Shown piece by piece: positions 50,182 through 60,514 of a stretch of 64,000 nt of DNA. The notes beneath the pieces were generated by a model. That model searched no databases, had not been told where the DNA came from, and worked only from the letters and a program-made list of their open reading frames with translations. Source of the DNA: Sergeia podlipaevii (lineage: Eukaryota; Euglenozoa; Kinetoplastea; Trypanosomatida; Trypanosomatidae). Location of the stretch: NCBI GenBank assembly GCA_030849805.1, contig JASANZ010002184.1:1-64000 (forward strand), written 5' to 3'. Both the position numbers and the translations under genes were made by a program. Numbering within the stretch: the first letter of the stretch is position 1; each line of letters opens with the position of its first letter.

Positions 50182-52232
50182 AACGTGTGTGTGTGTGTGT
50201 GTGCTAGTAGAGCTCAAGCCACCAACAGATGCACTGCTCGGAAAAAAAAAATGGTGGGTATTCTATAAATGAATCTCTTTCTTTTTTTTTTTTGTCTGCA
50301 CTAATTTAAGGAGAAATACCACTCATCACAAGTGTGACAGGTAAATATATATATATACTCTTTAAACAAGAAGAGTGGATGTGAGAGGATGAGAAAGAAG
50401 AAAAGGAAGAAGAAAAGTATTGGGTATCAAAACGAGAGCAAAACATGTTAAGTAAAAAAAGAATTTGATTGTCTGACTTGATGAGCACAAAGCAAAGGCA
50501 TATAGGAAACGCATTAGCCGGTTGAGGTTTTGACAGCGACTGTAAAAGGCCATTTATTCTTGAGTATATTTTCTTTTTAGATCATTCATTTATACTAACT
50601 ATGTGTCTCTTCTTGTGACACTATTTTTATATTGATGTGCTGAATCGCCTTCAAAAAATAAAAGAAACAAACGGGGATTTGTGAAGGTAGATTGAAATAT
50701 ATAGTTCTTTTTTTTTTGAGACAGCAATAGGGATCCGCTCATTAACTTCATCATTATTAACAACAACAACAAAAAAGAAGAAACTGCGAGTGTTTGCACA
50801 CACACACGCGCACATTAACACAGACACGACAGAAACAACAACAAGGAATATATAGACTCCGCCTTACAATCATCGCTTCTTCCTCTTTATATCTAAGCAC
50901 GCTACGATATAGATCAAAAGTGACTAACCACCTTGAGAAAAAACGGTTGCGGCTCTTTGTCTCTCCTGGGCTCTTGTACCTCATTCACGACAACCATATA
51001 TATTTTGATACAGGCATATCTACCGACAATAAAAATGGTGTAGTTTCGCATCTAGCACTACAACACATGTTTAGCAAAATAAAAATAAAAATAGAAAATT
51101 TTTCGTATCGCTGACTCTCCTTGCACTTTACACACACCTCCATGCATTGCTCTTGTGAGTACACTGAACCCTATATATATATAGTTTCATTTTTGCTTAC
51201 CAATGAGGTTCAAGTAGGCACAATATCAGCTCTTGCATCAATAGTACAGTTGTGACAAAAAGGGCATGAGGAACAGCAAAAAAAAAGGCCCTCAAATAAT
51301 GATAATAAATAATTGAATCGTTGTGAAACAACACAGTATATATATATTAGTGAAGTGATTGAACGTGAGGGAGGGGGGGAGGAAGAGAAGTGCATATACT
51401 CTAAATCATAAGCACGTACAGATATAATAGTATAACGAACAGGCATGCGCATAAAAAAAACACACACACACGCATATATATAGCTAAAGACATAAACACA
51501 GACGTACTGTAAGTGGACCGTGTTGAGTAGTCTAGGCAGTGTAGAGTAAAAAAAAAAAACCAAATCCACAACGAACAGATAACAAGTTTCCTCCGACGCA
51601 CAAAGGAAAAGGCTATACATATGCTAGAATATATATATATATATATATCGATAGCAAGATAAGGTCGGGTAAAAAGACAAAAAAAGAAAGGAGGGAGCAC
51701 TGAACAGCATCGCGACCATCATTAATAACTTCCTTCTTTAAGATATATGGACACCAACACTTGCCCTCATTCTCCCACAAAGATACACAATGTGCGATGA
51801 CTTCCAAAGCAACGCGGCACCATCATTATTCATTTTGATATTTTCCTTTTCACACTTTGAATTCCTTTCAGCACAATAAACTTCATCATCGTTTTTTTTT
51901 TAATGAAAATTTCCCTCTTACTTGATCTACATGGATCTACTAGTGTGATTGGTGCTCATACCACGTTCGCATCGTTCGAGTCAACATTTGTTCTGACCTC
52001 CTCCTTCACTTTTCTCTCCCTCTTGTATCTTCTCTAGAGATAGTCTTCTCAACCTCGCCTACTCTCTCTCTCTTTCTGTCTCTTTCCCCTTCGCCTTATC
52101 TACGCCATACCGCCTCTAACTCCCTGCTCCTTGTATCCTCCCTAGTGATTTGCAGAGGTGTAGGGCCGTAGCAATGGAATGAACTAAGAGTAGCGCGGCG
52201 CAGCGAGGTTTCACTTCCCCTCCCCCCACATA
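50182..52232. other. long intergenic spacer, 2.05 kb
   Basis: AT-rich spacer with (AT)n (about 51630-51650) and oligo-A runs. The last 300 bases before the PSP1 gene's stop (about 51930-52200) are pyrimidine-rich on the plus strand, hence purine-rich in the transcript's 3'UTR. Open frames are low complexity. No gene is seen. Confidence 0.6.
50186..50204. repeat. (GT)n microsatellite in the F-box 5' region
   Basis: About nine GT dinucleotides just upstream (coding sense) of the chosen ATG. Read through, it would encode alternating Thr and His. Confidence 0.85.
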
Positions 52233-53933
52233 CTAAACATCGACCGCTTCCATCCAAATGCGAGCCCTAAAAGTCTTGTAGAGGTCCCTGACCAGCTCGC
52301 GGAAGTCCATGCGCTGCTGTGCCTCGTAAAAAAATGTGAGCTTCTTCTTATCAAACTGATACTCTGCGTCCACGATAACCATCGGTAGGGCGTGCTCGAG
52401 TACCCGCTGCGCGCACACGTCGATTGCACGACGCTCAAGTTCTGCCTGAGTCGCGTGAAGTTGATTCACGTCCGCCTCGCTAGCCAGGCGTAGGACAGTT
52501 CCACTGCCAACCCCAATGCTACGAGTGAGCGAGGTACCGGTCAGACCAATGCCCACGACGCTCGGACGGCCAGACTGCTGTTGCTGATCTGAATGTGGTG
52601 TACCAGCCGTGGCAGAACCAGAAGAGGGGGAAGAGGCGACTTCGCACCAGGTGTAGATGACAAGGCCAATGTCCTCGCCGCGATCGCCGCCAACGACGAC
52701 ATAGCTACCAGGGGCCACGTACACCGTTGAATCGTACTGAAGAACTCGCTTACGCTTGAACTCTACAAGTACTTGGCAGCTGCTGGTGGGGCTGATGCCG
52801 AGGCTTTCAATTTGAGTGTCCGGTTCCCCGCCTACAATCGCGGTCACACATGGCCTCCCCTTTTCATAGGTGGCACGCACACTTGTGGTGAGGTGCTGAT
52901 CATGCAGAGAGCGAAGAGTGTCAATCGGAATCACGTCGCGATCGTTGCCGGTAATAGACGCCACTATCTCTGAGCGACTTGCAGTGCTATCATGCGCGTT
53001 GCCGTTACTGTGTTGCTGCTGCTGGGTATGAAGTACCTGTAGTGCGGCTCGGCTGTCGTTTGGCGTGCCGATTGGCCCCCCATTGCTGTTGCTCCGCTCC
53101 GGCATCATCGAGCCCCGCCGCGGCGTCTCACTCTCGCGTCCGCCTGTTAGCTGATCATAAAGGGCGTCGAAGTTTAGTGCGGGGCTAGTCTCATGGTTCG
53201 TGAAGCGGGAGAGAAGATCATCGAGCGACAGTTTCCCTGTTGCCTGAGGAGAAGCCATGATGGACTCATGGTTGTGATGGGTAGCGGAAAGATTCGTCCA
53301 ATCATCTGGCTGCGTAGCACTGGGGCTCTGATCCGCCGTGACGGACGACGACTCAAGCGCCAAGTGCTTGTTGGGAGGGGTGGCAGTTCCATTGGGCATT
53401 ATCGTGCTGCTGCCAAAGGCACCGAAGAAGTTTGAATTTCCAGGACCAACTGGATAGTTGGAGGCGCGCATAGGAGTCGAGTTCACCGCTGCCGCCGCCG
53501 CTGCTGCTGCTGCCACTGTTGTTGCTGCTGCGCTGCCATTGCCGCCGTTGCCGGGGAGAGAAACTCCCCCAGGACTCAGAGAGAAGTGGGAGGGGTTGCA
53601 CGATAGAGGTGCCAAATTGTGAAGACCGCCGCCCATGCTGGCACCTGCGAGGCCGCCTTGCTGCGAGGAGAGGGAGGAGCCATTAGCCATGGTAGCTTGG
53701 TTGCACTGCGCCTTGTACCGCAGCTGCTCAAGTCGTCCATTGAGCTCAGCGTACGACGTCTGAAGCATGCTTTGCTGTTGGACGAAGAAATCATCTGCTT
53801 CTACAATCAGGTGCCGGATGATCGCAAGTGCCTGCTCCCGGTCGAAGCTGGCATTGTTGGTGCTGCTGTTGTTGTTGTTGTTGTTGTTGTTGCTGTTGCT
53901 GTTGGTGTTGGTGGTACTGAAAAGTGACTGCAT
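52233..53933 (-). CDS. PSP1 C-terminal-domain protein with poly-Asn N-terminus
   Basis: A 566-residue protein ending in a PSP1 domain (about 455-566): AELERRAIDVCAQRVLEHAL, then VDAEYQFDKKKLTFFYEAQQ and a final DLYKTFRARIWMEAV. The domain is known from yeast Psp1 and from a Crithidia complex that binds cell-cycle mRNA elements (CSBPII), so an mRNA-regulatory role is plausible. A second conserved block at about 335-425 (SVRATYEKGRPCVTAIVGGEP, VYVAPGSYVVVGGDRGEDIG) matches the polypeptide that precedes PSP1 in relatives. The N-terminus has an Asn/Ser run and a Gln/Ser/Gly-rich prion-like segment to about 200, suited to granule assembly. Start is the first ATG. Confidence 0.87.
   Translation of the reverse strand: MQSLFSTTNTNSNSNNNNNNNNSSTNNASFDREQALAIIRHLIVEADDFFVQQQSMLQTSYAELNGRLEQLRYKAQCNQATMANGSSLSSQQGGLAGASMGGGLHNLAPLSCNPSHFSLSPGGVSLPGNGGNGSAAATTVAAAAAAAAAVNSTPMRASNYPVGPGNSNFFGAFGSSTIMPNGTATPPNKHLALESSSVTADQSPSATQPDDWTNLSATHHNHESIMASPQATGKLSLDDLLSRFTNHETSPALNFDALYDQLTGGRESETPRRGSMMPERSNSNGGPIGTPNDSRAALQVLHTQQQQHSNGNAHDSTASRSEIVASITGNDRDVIPIDTLRSLHDQHLTTSVRATYEKGRPCVTAIVGGEPDTQIESLGISPTSSCQVLVEFKRKRVLQYDSTVYVAPGSYVVVGGDRGEDIGLVIYTWCEVASSPSSGSATAGTPHSDQQQQSGRPSVVGIGLTGTSLTRSIGVGSGTVLRLASEADVNQLHATQAELERRAIDVCAQRVLEHALPMVIVDAEYQFDKKKLTFFYEAQQRMDFRELVRDLYKTFRARIWMEAVDV
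53868..53892. repeat. (GTT)n coding trinucleotide repeat
   Basis: Eight or so GTT units encode the Asn run of the PSP1 protein (AAC codons on the minus strand). Confidence 0.85.
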
Positions 53934-54486
53934 GATGAATTTTCACTGGTGACGGTTGGAAGGTAAAAGTGAAATATATACGTATGCGCCTCGCTCTACT
54001 TTGCTTTTGACAGAGGAAAGAACGCGGGTTTTTTTTTTGAACAATATTATTAAAAATTATTATTTCTCGTTCCGAGCAGAGTCAATATACAGACACACAA
54101 ACCTGCACAGCCACAAGCCAATAACAATAATTACAACAATAACAAAGTTATCTACCTTCCTCTCACTCTCTCACACAAAGGAAAAAAATATGATGGCAAC
54201 AAACTTTGTATAGTGCTACGCGTGATTGATAGGCAAAGAGATGAGGGACAAGGTATTGCCGCAGAAAGCACCACTCTAATGTAACTGAATCTACGATTCT
54301 ATTGACTAAAGGTACGCTTCTCTTAAGTACCTACTGAGTGTAAATGGAAGTAAAAAGACACTGTGAAAGCTAACTAGAAAAATATGATCGCAACAATAAC
54401 AACAGCAAAAAAAAAAAAATGAAAACGAAATCTGTGCTTTTATACTCTTTTTCTCTTGCGCGAGTAATTGTTTCCTTTTATCTTCC

Positions 54487-54518
<32 letters not shown>

Positions 54519-55469
54519 TCTAAACTATCATGGAATGGTGGTAATAACAGATGAGCAAACAAACAAATGATAATAAAAAAGTAGAAGAATACCCCCCCCC
54601 CAAAAAAAAAAAAAAAAATCAAGAACAGAGAGCAGGAAGTTGAACAAGATCAATCACAGAATAAAGTTCTGATACAGTTATTCGCAGTGAAGAGTACCAA
54701 GCTCTCTACACATATATATATATATTTCTTTAATAAATAGTAATAATAATTATAATAAACACTGTATATATACCAATAGCAATTATTTCATTCTGCCAAT
54801 CGTATTAGCCAGATACCTCAGCGTCAGCAATGCACCACATGCACTCGCAGTGATATAACCCTGTCTTTTCTGTTTTCTCAATCCTTGTTTTTAAAGCGAC
54901 GACTTCTTGTACAAGTAACGTACGCGCGTATGTGTATTTGTATAAGGAGGCGCAAGTAGTTCTTAAAAAAAAATTGTTAGTGCTCTTCCACAAGACGCGT
55001 AAGAGATAAATAAATAAATAAAGAACACAAAGAAGAGGGAAAGATCACACGCACATAGGGAAGATCAGAAGAAAAGGAAGCAATTCAGATAGATGTGTGC
55101 ATGTGTATAGTTTTTTAACAACACCAACGCAACGAGCAAGAACGCGAGGGATCCAACTCAAAAAAAGAAAACGGAGTTAAAAGAGAAGGGTGGGGGGAAC
55201 AAAGAAAGAAGCAATACCCTCCTTCTCAACTTGTCATTTCCCTCAAAAGTGCAGCCATGTAGCAACAACAATAATAAAACAACGAGCGAAGCACAAATAC
55301 AAAGCCTTCACATTCCTCCCTCGAAAATAACAGCAAGAGAAAGTAGACTGCAAAAGAGAGAAAAACATCACAAAACGGGTTCACACATACGCATACACGC
55401 TTATAGATAGATATATGTGCTGAAGAGTAGTACTAGCAGCGCGCGGTGGGGGTGCATGTGGCTTTTGCT
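53934..55469. other. long intergenic spacer, 1.5 kb
   Basis: AT-rich spacer with a (CT)n(AT)n tract at 54486-54518, a C10A17 run near 54592-54618 and oligo-A runs. No gene is seen. Confidence 0.6.
54486..54518. repeat. (CT)n(AT)n compound microsatellite
   Basis: About ten CT dinucleotides joined to about six AT dinucleotides, similar to the first half of the block at 31699. Confidence 0.9.
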
Positions 55470-56522
55470 TTAGCTTGTGAGCGCGGAGAGCTGGATTGCG
55501 TACTCTATACGCTCCTCCTCAGTCATCTCGTCCAAAGGCTTTGCGAGTGGTACTAGATCCTGCGGACGTACGGGATTTTGACTTTGCAGCTGAGCGCGCA
55601 GCTGTGTGTACCGGTTGTTATTCTTCTTCTCTGAAAGCGCAGGACTGGAATTCGTGTTGACAACGCTACTAAGTGGCTGCAGACGAAGCGCCTCACAAAT
55701 ATGGTTGCATTTGTGCTTCTCCATCCACTTATCAATGCCCTCCTGACCCATGTTCCCCATACCAAGTCCCTTGCCATCCTCAGTGTGGATCTGTGGGTCA
55801 GTGAGAAAGTCGTTGACACCCTGCAAATCGCACACAAGCATGGAGCCACCGCTCTCGACAAGGGTGAAGTGTGTGAAGGCCTCGGCAGCATCGAAAGTAG
55901 CGCGCCGGCGTGCTGCCTGCGAGTCCGTAAGACCAGCTTTCTTATCATCTTTATAAATTTCGCCAAAGTTGCTGTTGTACTTGGTGAAGTGACCGCTCAA
56001 CTTTGGCTCCATCACAAACATTACCTCACGAGTGTCCTGGGTGCGATAACCAAAAAAACCCTTTCCGTTTGGTTTCTTTTGATATTGTTCGGGGATGTTT
56101 TTACGAGAAATCCGTACAACGTAGCACTGTAAAAAGGATATGTTGGGCTTCTCCACATTGGGGGCCTGCACGCGATTAAAGTTCTCCGCAAACTCCTCGC
56201 ACATGCACTGCGCCTCACCCTCATTGAAGTAGTCCTTCTCCACCACATCGGAGATGTTTGTGCGGAATACCTTCGCCACCATCTCCGTGCTGCGACCTTC
56301 CTCATCAATCTCGTCCACCTCGTAGCATACACGCATGCCTCCGCGGCCAAGAGCCTTGTTGGGGCGTACAATGCGAATCATTGTGTCAATGTCTTTCCAC
56401 ACGTATGTGCGGAGGTCAAAAATGTACTTTTTGCTAGCACACACAACCGAGGGCTCATCCTCCACATGAGGCTTTGCAGGACGAACCTGCTCAGTAGCGT
56501 GCGTTGGATGTGGCTGCGCCAT
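55470..56522 (-). CDS. alpha-kinase (MHCK/eEF2K type) with C-terminal UIM-like motif
   Basis: A 350-residue atypical kinase of the alpha-kinase family, which phosphorylates Ser/Thr without sequence similarity to classical kinases. The domain (about 30-282) is complete: YIFDLRTYVW, Gly-rich GRGGMR (59-64), VAKVF with Lys 84, MEPKL, HFTLVESGGSMLVCDLQGV with catalytic Asp 232, TDPQIHTEDGKGLGMGNMG (Gly loop 250-259), and the zinc site HKCNHICEAL (Cys 272, Cys 276). The tail (331-346) reads DEMTEEERIEYAIQLS, which fits the ubiquitin-interacting motif: three acids, Ile, Ala 342, Ser 346. There are no calmodulin-binding or Sel1 parts as in eEF2 kinase. A T13 tract and TAG at 56566-56568 precede the ATG. 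It is the middle gene of three paralogues. Confidence 0.95.
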   Translation of the reverse strand: MAQPHPTHATEQVRPAKPHVEDEPSVVCASKKYIFDLRTYVWKDIDTMIRIVRPNKALGRGGMRVCYEVDEIDEEGRSTEMVAKVFRTNISDVVEKDYFNEGEAQCMCEEFAENFNRVQAPNVEKPNISFLQCYVVRISRKNIPEQYQKKPNGKGFFGYRTQDTREVMFVMEPKLSGHFTKYNSNFGEIYKDDKKAGLTDSQAARRRATFDAAEAFTHFTLVESGGSMLVCDLQGVNDFLTDPQIHTEDGKGLGMGNMGQEGIDKWMEKHKCNHICEALRLQPLSSVVNTNSSPALSEKKNNNRYTQLRAQLQSQNPVRPQDLVPLAKPLDEMTEEERIEYAIQLSALTS

Positions 56523-56565
56523 ATTGGGTGTCCCACTTCAAAAGATTACTATAATAACGCTATTT

Positions 56566-56580
56566 CTAAAAAAAAAAAAA
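56566..56580 (-). promoter_or_regulatory. trans-splice acceptor with T13 tract
   Basis: On the coding strand thirteen T residues run into AG at 56566-56567, about 45 bases before the ATG of the 350-residue alpha-kinase. Confidence 0.7.
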
Positions 56581-57588
56581 CTACTATAAGAAGTGGATTC
56601 GTTCTTCCGCTTGTTGTGTATTGGCGTGTACTTACTTTCGTTAAATAATGATATTGACAAAAAAAAATGGTTAAAGGTTATTAACTCCCTCGCAAGCTAA
56701 AATACTTCAAGTCAGATTCCCAAGTACAGGCTTTTCAAAAAAAAAATATGTTAAAAACAAAGAATGATAACGATAAGAGCACATAAAATAAGTAAACATC
56801 AAAGGTATATATGCATACATATGCTATGAAAAAAAAAAACATCTCTGTAGATACACCATTGGGGAGCTAAGAGTTAAACCATAACACAGTATGATCTAGA
56901 TGTATACTCATAGAGTACCAAAATGAAAAAAAAAAAGCATTGTTGGGTCGGTCACGTCAAAATTGGTATCAACAGTTCCAAGAGTAGTATATACCATTAC
57001 ACCGTCATCCACGCATTGTCCTCTAATCAAACAACAGAGAGAAGAAAAAAGGAAATCACACTGTACGCAAAACGTTTTTTTTTTTGAAGATCTTAAAAGG
57101 CTAACTAACACATTCCACAGAATCACTCATCGTTCCAACATATGAGTACATTGCTAAGCCTTCTCGCTCTATTTTACATATTCATCAGTTACATTTTATC
57201 GTTTTTTTTTTTTTTGCGCGCATGTCGCACCTTTCCATCGTTATTACTGTGGCTCAACTAGCTACCTTAATGTGTATTGTAGGCACGAAAAACCTATGCA
57301 GTCGCATTGTCAACGACAATTTTTTCCTTTAGAAAAGTGTTTTCAGTAGCAATATATATATCGAGGCATTCGCCACGATCACGGAATAAAGAACGCAAGT
57401 ACGCATGCCTACGATTCGTTATAGTAATGTTAAAAATAGCTTCTGAAAAAGAAAGGCAAAAGCTCCACATTTTTTTTGTGAGAAAGAAAGAAAGAAAAAA
57501 AAGAAACATCAACAAAAGATTAAACTCTTAACAGTGTAATGAAAAAAATAATGGCAACGAAGGTTTGACAAAAGGAAAGGAAAAAAAA

Positions 57589-57611
57589 TGATGATGATGA
57601 TGATGATGATG
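57589..57611. repeat. (TGA)n trinucleotide repeat
   Basis: Seven to eight TGA/ATG units in the spacer downstream of the second short alpha-kinase. Confidence 0.85.
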
Positions 57612-57724
57612 CACACGCAAACAATAACAACAACAACAAAAAAAGATGGATTTATTGAAGAAGGATACATTAAAAAAAAAAAAAAAAGATATCACCCCGC
57701 AGCACCAACAAAAAGACAAATTGC

Positions 57725-58774
57725 TTAGGTGGTCAATTCAGATAGCTTCATAACGTACTCAATCATTTCTTCCTCCGTCATCTCTTCCATTGGCTTCGAA
57801 AATGGTATCAGCGCATCTACTGACATGGGATGGCGGCTGTTAAGCTCCGCGCGTAGGATAGCGTGACGGTTGGGCTTCTTCGCCCTCCTGCCGTTCGCGG
57901 ACTCTTCCATCCTAGAAAGAGGATGAAAGTTGAGCGCGCGACAGATCTGGTTGCACCTATGAGCCTGCACCCACTTGTCAATGCCATTCTGGCCTAGATT
58001 TCCCATACCAAGTCCCTTGCCATCCTCAGTGTGGATCTGTGGGTCAGTGAGGAGGTCGTTGACACCCTGCAAATCGCACACAAGCATGGAGCCACCGCTC
58101 TCGACAAGAGTGAAGTGTGAGAAGGCCTCGGCTGTGTCAAAGGCTGAGCGGCGGTGCATCTGCTCACTGCTTGTCACGCTCCACGATTCAAACTCAAGGT
58201 ATACATCGCCAGCGTTGCTGTTGTACTTGGTGAAGTGACCATCCAACTTGGGCTCCATAATGAACATCACATCATGAGTGTCTCTAGTGCGATACGCGAA
58301 GAAGCTAGGATACTTGGGGTGGTACTTCTCGGGGATGCTCGAGTCTAGTATCACCACGACACAGCACTGCAAAAACGATACAGTGCGCTTCTTCACGGCC
58401 CTTTTGGTGCGATTAAAATTCTCCGCAAATTCCTCGCACATACACTGCGCCTCACCCTCATTGAAGTAACTACTTTTGCGCGCTTTTAATCTCCGACTAA
58501 ACACTTTGGCCACCATGCTGGTGGGACACCCATCCTTGTCTATCTCTTGCACCTCAAAGCACGAGCGCATGCCACCGCGTGCGAAAGACTTCACAGGATC
58601 CAACACTTTAATTATGGTTGTTTCCTCCTTCCATGTGTAGGTTGTGAGGTCAAATACATACTTTGTTGCCGGGCAGACCACGGAAGGGTCCGTAATGGGA
58701 GGGAGTTTCAGCACGTTTGGTGGCTGCCGTTCCACAGAAGTGCGAGGTGCGCCACGACGGCCAAAAAGCCGCAT
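57725..58774 (-). CDS. alpha-kinase (MHCK/eEF2K type), second short paralogue
   Basis: A 349-residue paralogue of the gene at 55470-56522, collinear over its whole length. Key residues: GG of ARGGMR (65-70), VAKVF with Lys 90, MEPKL, catalytic Asp 234 in VCDLQGV, Gly loop GKGLGMGNLG (252-261), and zinc ligands in HRCNQICRAL (Cys 274, Cys 278). It should be active. The N-terminus differs (MRLFGRRGAPRTS, basic). The tail TEEEMIEYVMKLS resembles the ubiquitin-interacting motif of its neighbour but has Val in place of the key Ala. The shared intact core, with divergent spacers and termini, points to a tandem duplication that is not recent. A TTTTTTTTTGTGGGGAG acceptor lies about 28 bases upstream of the ATG. 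Confidence 0.95.
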   Translation of the reverse strand: MRLFGRRGAPRTSVERQPPNVLKLPPITDPSVVCPATKYVFDLTTYTWKEETTIIKVLDPVKSFARGGMRSCFEVQEIDKDGCPTSMVAKVFSRRLKARKSSYFNEGEAQCMCEEFAENFNRTKRAVKKRTVSFLQCCVVVILDSSIPEKYHPKYPSFFAYRTRDTHDVMFIMEPKLDGHFTKYNSNAGDVYLEFESWSVTSSEQMHRRSAFDTAEAFSHFTLVESGGSMLVCDLQGVNDLLTDPQIHTEDGKGLGMGNLGQNGIDKWVQAHRCNQICRALNFHPLSRMEESANGRRAKKPNRHAILRAELNSRHPMSVDALIPFSKPMEEMTEEEMIEYVMKLSELTT

Positions 58775-60514
58775 GCTTAGCTATATCCTTCACTGTGCTC
58801 ACTCCCCACAAAAAAAAAGTGTTGTGAGATCACTGAAATCCGGAAATGACTGAGAGAGGAGAGAGATATGAGGGGGAAACAAAGTATTCCTCAGGCCTAT
58901 TTATCCCTGTTGTTTTTGCTAGTAGAATAAAAAAAATAAGTAAATACTTCAATAAAAATTATATACTTTAGCAGGGGGTCAGTTTGGCACAACTCCGCGC
59001 GCTTATTGCAAATGTAAATTGTATCTCCACGCGTTTAACAAAATATACATTTAACTAAATATTTGGCAATATGTAGATATACATATATATATAGAAGTAA
59101 CAACAAGAAAAAAAAAACAGAGAAGAAAAACAACAAAAAAAAGAAAGAACGATGCACACAACTGCAGAAAAAAATAGTATGAGACTCTCTCTTCTTCTCA
59201 AAACAATATATTACATATGATCCTTCATGGAATACGCTATTTTTTTTTTTTTTTTTTGGGGGGGGGTTCAGGGAAAGGAATGATACCTGTTCTCGTAAAA
59301 AAAAAGAAAAGAAACACCAATCATTCAGTTTCCTTTAATTCCGTAAAGAAAGCGGTCTGCCGACTGCCTCAAAGTAACAACCTCATAGATGGTTGCTAGT
59401 AAAAAAAAAAAAAAACTTGAAGAAAAAGAACAAAATATCTCTCAGTACAATCAATCAGCTGTGTGTGGAGAAAGGCGACTGGAGCAAAAAAAATAAAAAT
59501 ATTTTTTTTTTAAGAAAGAGAAAGGAGGGCATCCTCAAAGAAAGAAAAAATGTATGAACCGCAGCAGAATTTCTCATGCATAAACGAACTCAAAAGGAAA
59601 AGGAATCGAAGCGTCACTAACAGCAAGAGCAACATCAGTTCGACATGACACAAAACAATACCAAAAAAAAAAATCCAAAAAGGGGAAAATACGCTCAAAA
59701 TATATTAAAAAACAGTTATGCTTATATATAACAATTTTATTACAACTATACAGACACTCGTCTGCACATAAAGACAAAGATTTTCTTGCCTCTTTGTTCT
59801 TTCTTTCTTCCTTTTGTAAAGTACACATTTTTTGAAAACTATTTCACACTCTCTTCGTGAGTAGTGTTATCGAATAGAGGTGTAGAAGCAATTTCAGAAT
59901 AAGTTCAGGTATGAGTAACCATGTTTTCTTCTTTTCACATTGCTGCTTTTCTCTTTCTTTCATTTTGAATCAAAATAATTTAAGATGAAAATAGATGCAC
60001 CATATATACATATATTCCGATTCATGCTTAGAGTTTTTAGTCTTTGCTGCCGCTTTTGTTGTTAGTCTAAAATAAAAGCAAAGGTAAACAATAAAAAGAA
60101 CGGCAAAGGGGGTATTGTGGTAAATAAACTCTTTAGCTGCCATAACATGAGAACGACAAAACAAAATGATAATAATATATGGGAATTCATGGTAGAGACT
60201 TCATTAAACAAACAAAAGCAAAAACGCGCAAAAACAACAACAAAAAGTAGAATTCGTCTACGTAACATAAATGGTTTTCAAAGAAAAGTAATAGGAATAC
60301 GCGACAAGGTAGAAAGGTGTACCACAACAAAGCAACAAATCCATACATCTTCACATACACATACACAAACGTGTGCCCTAAAGTAAACTATAATAATATT
60401 AGTGAAATAGCTTAAAGAGCAGCAAACAGTTCGTATCTGTTCACTAAAGTTATAAAAAAGAAAGTGCATACATTTCCTTCTATTTCTGCTATTTTCTCTT
60501 TCTTTCATTTGCAT
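58775..60514. other. long intergenic spacer, 1.7 kb
   Basis: AT-rich spacer between alpha-kinase genes. It includes the acceptor of the 57725-58774 gene (AG at 58802-58803), a T15G8 run near 59240-59266, and numerous oligo-A runs. Short open frames are low complexity. No gene is seen. Confidence 0.6.

Larger units (their letters stand above)
56523..57724. other. intergenic spacer, 1.2 kb
   Basis: AT-rich spacer between the two short alpha-kinase genes, with a (TGA)n tract at 57589-57611 and oligo-A runs. No gene or kinase fragment is seen. Confidence 0.6.

Noticed and set aside
50182..50217. N-terminal extension of the F-box protein (Thr/His repeats)
   Set aside because: It is encoded by a (GT)n microsatellite. 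The downstream ATG at 50181 gives a normal N-terminus.
51930..52180. Pyrimidine-rich plus-strand stretch followed by AG and ATG, as if a plus-strand gene began here
   Set aside because: The ATG at about 52173 is followed almost at once by a stop, and the next gene is on the minus strand. Read as purine-rich 3'UTR.
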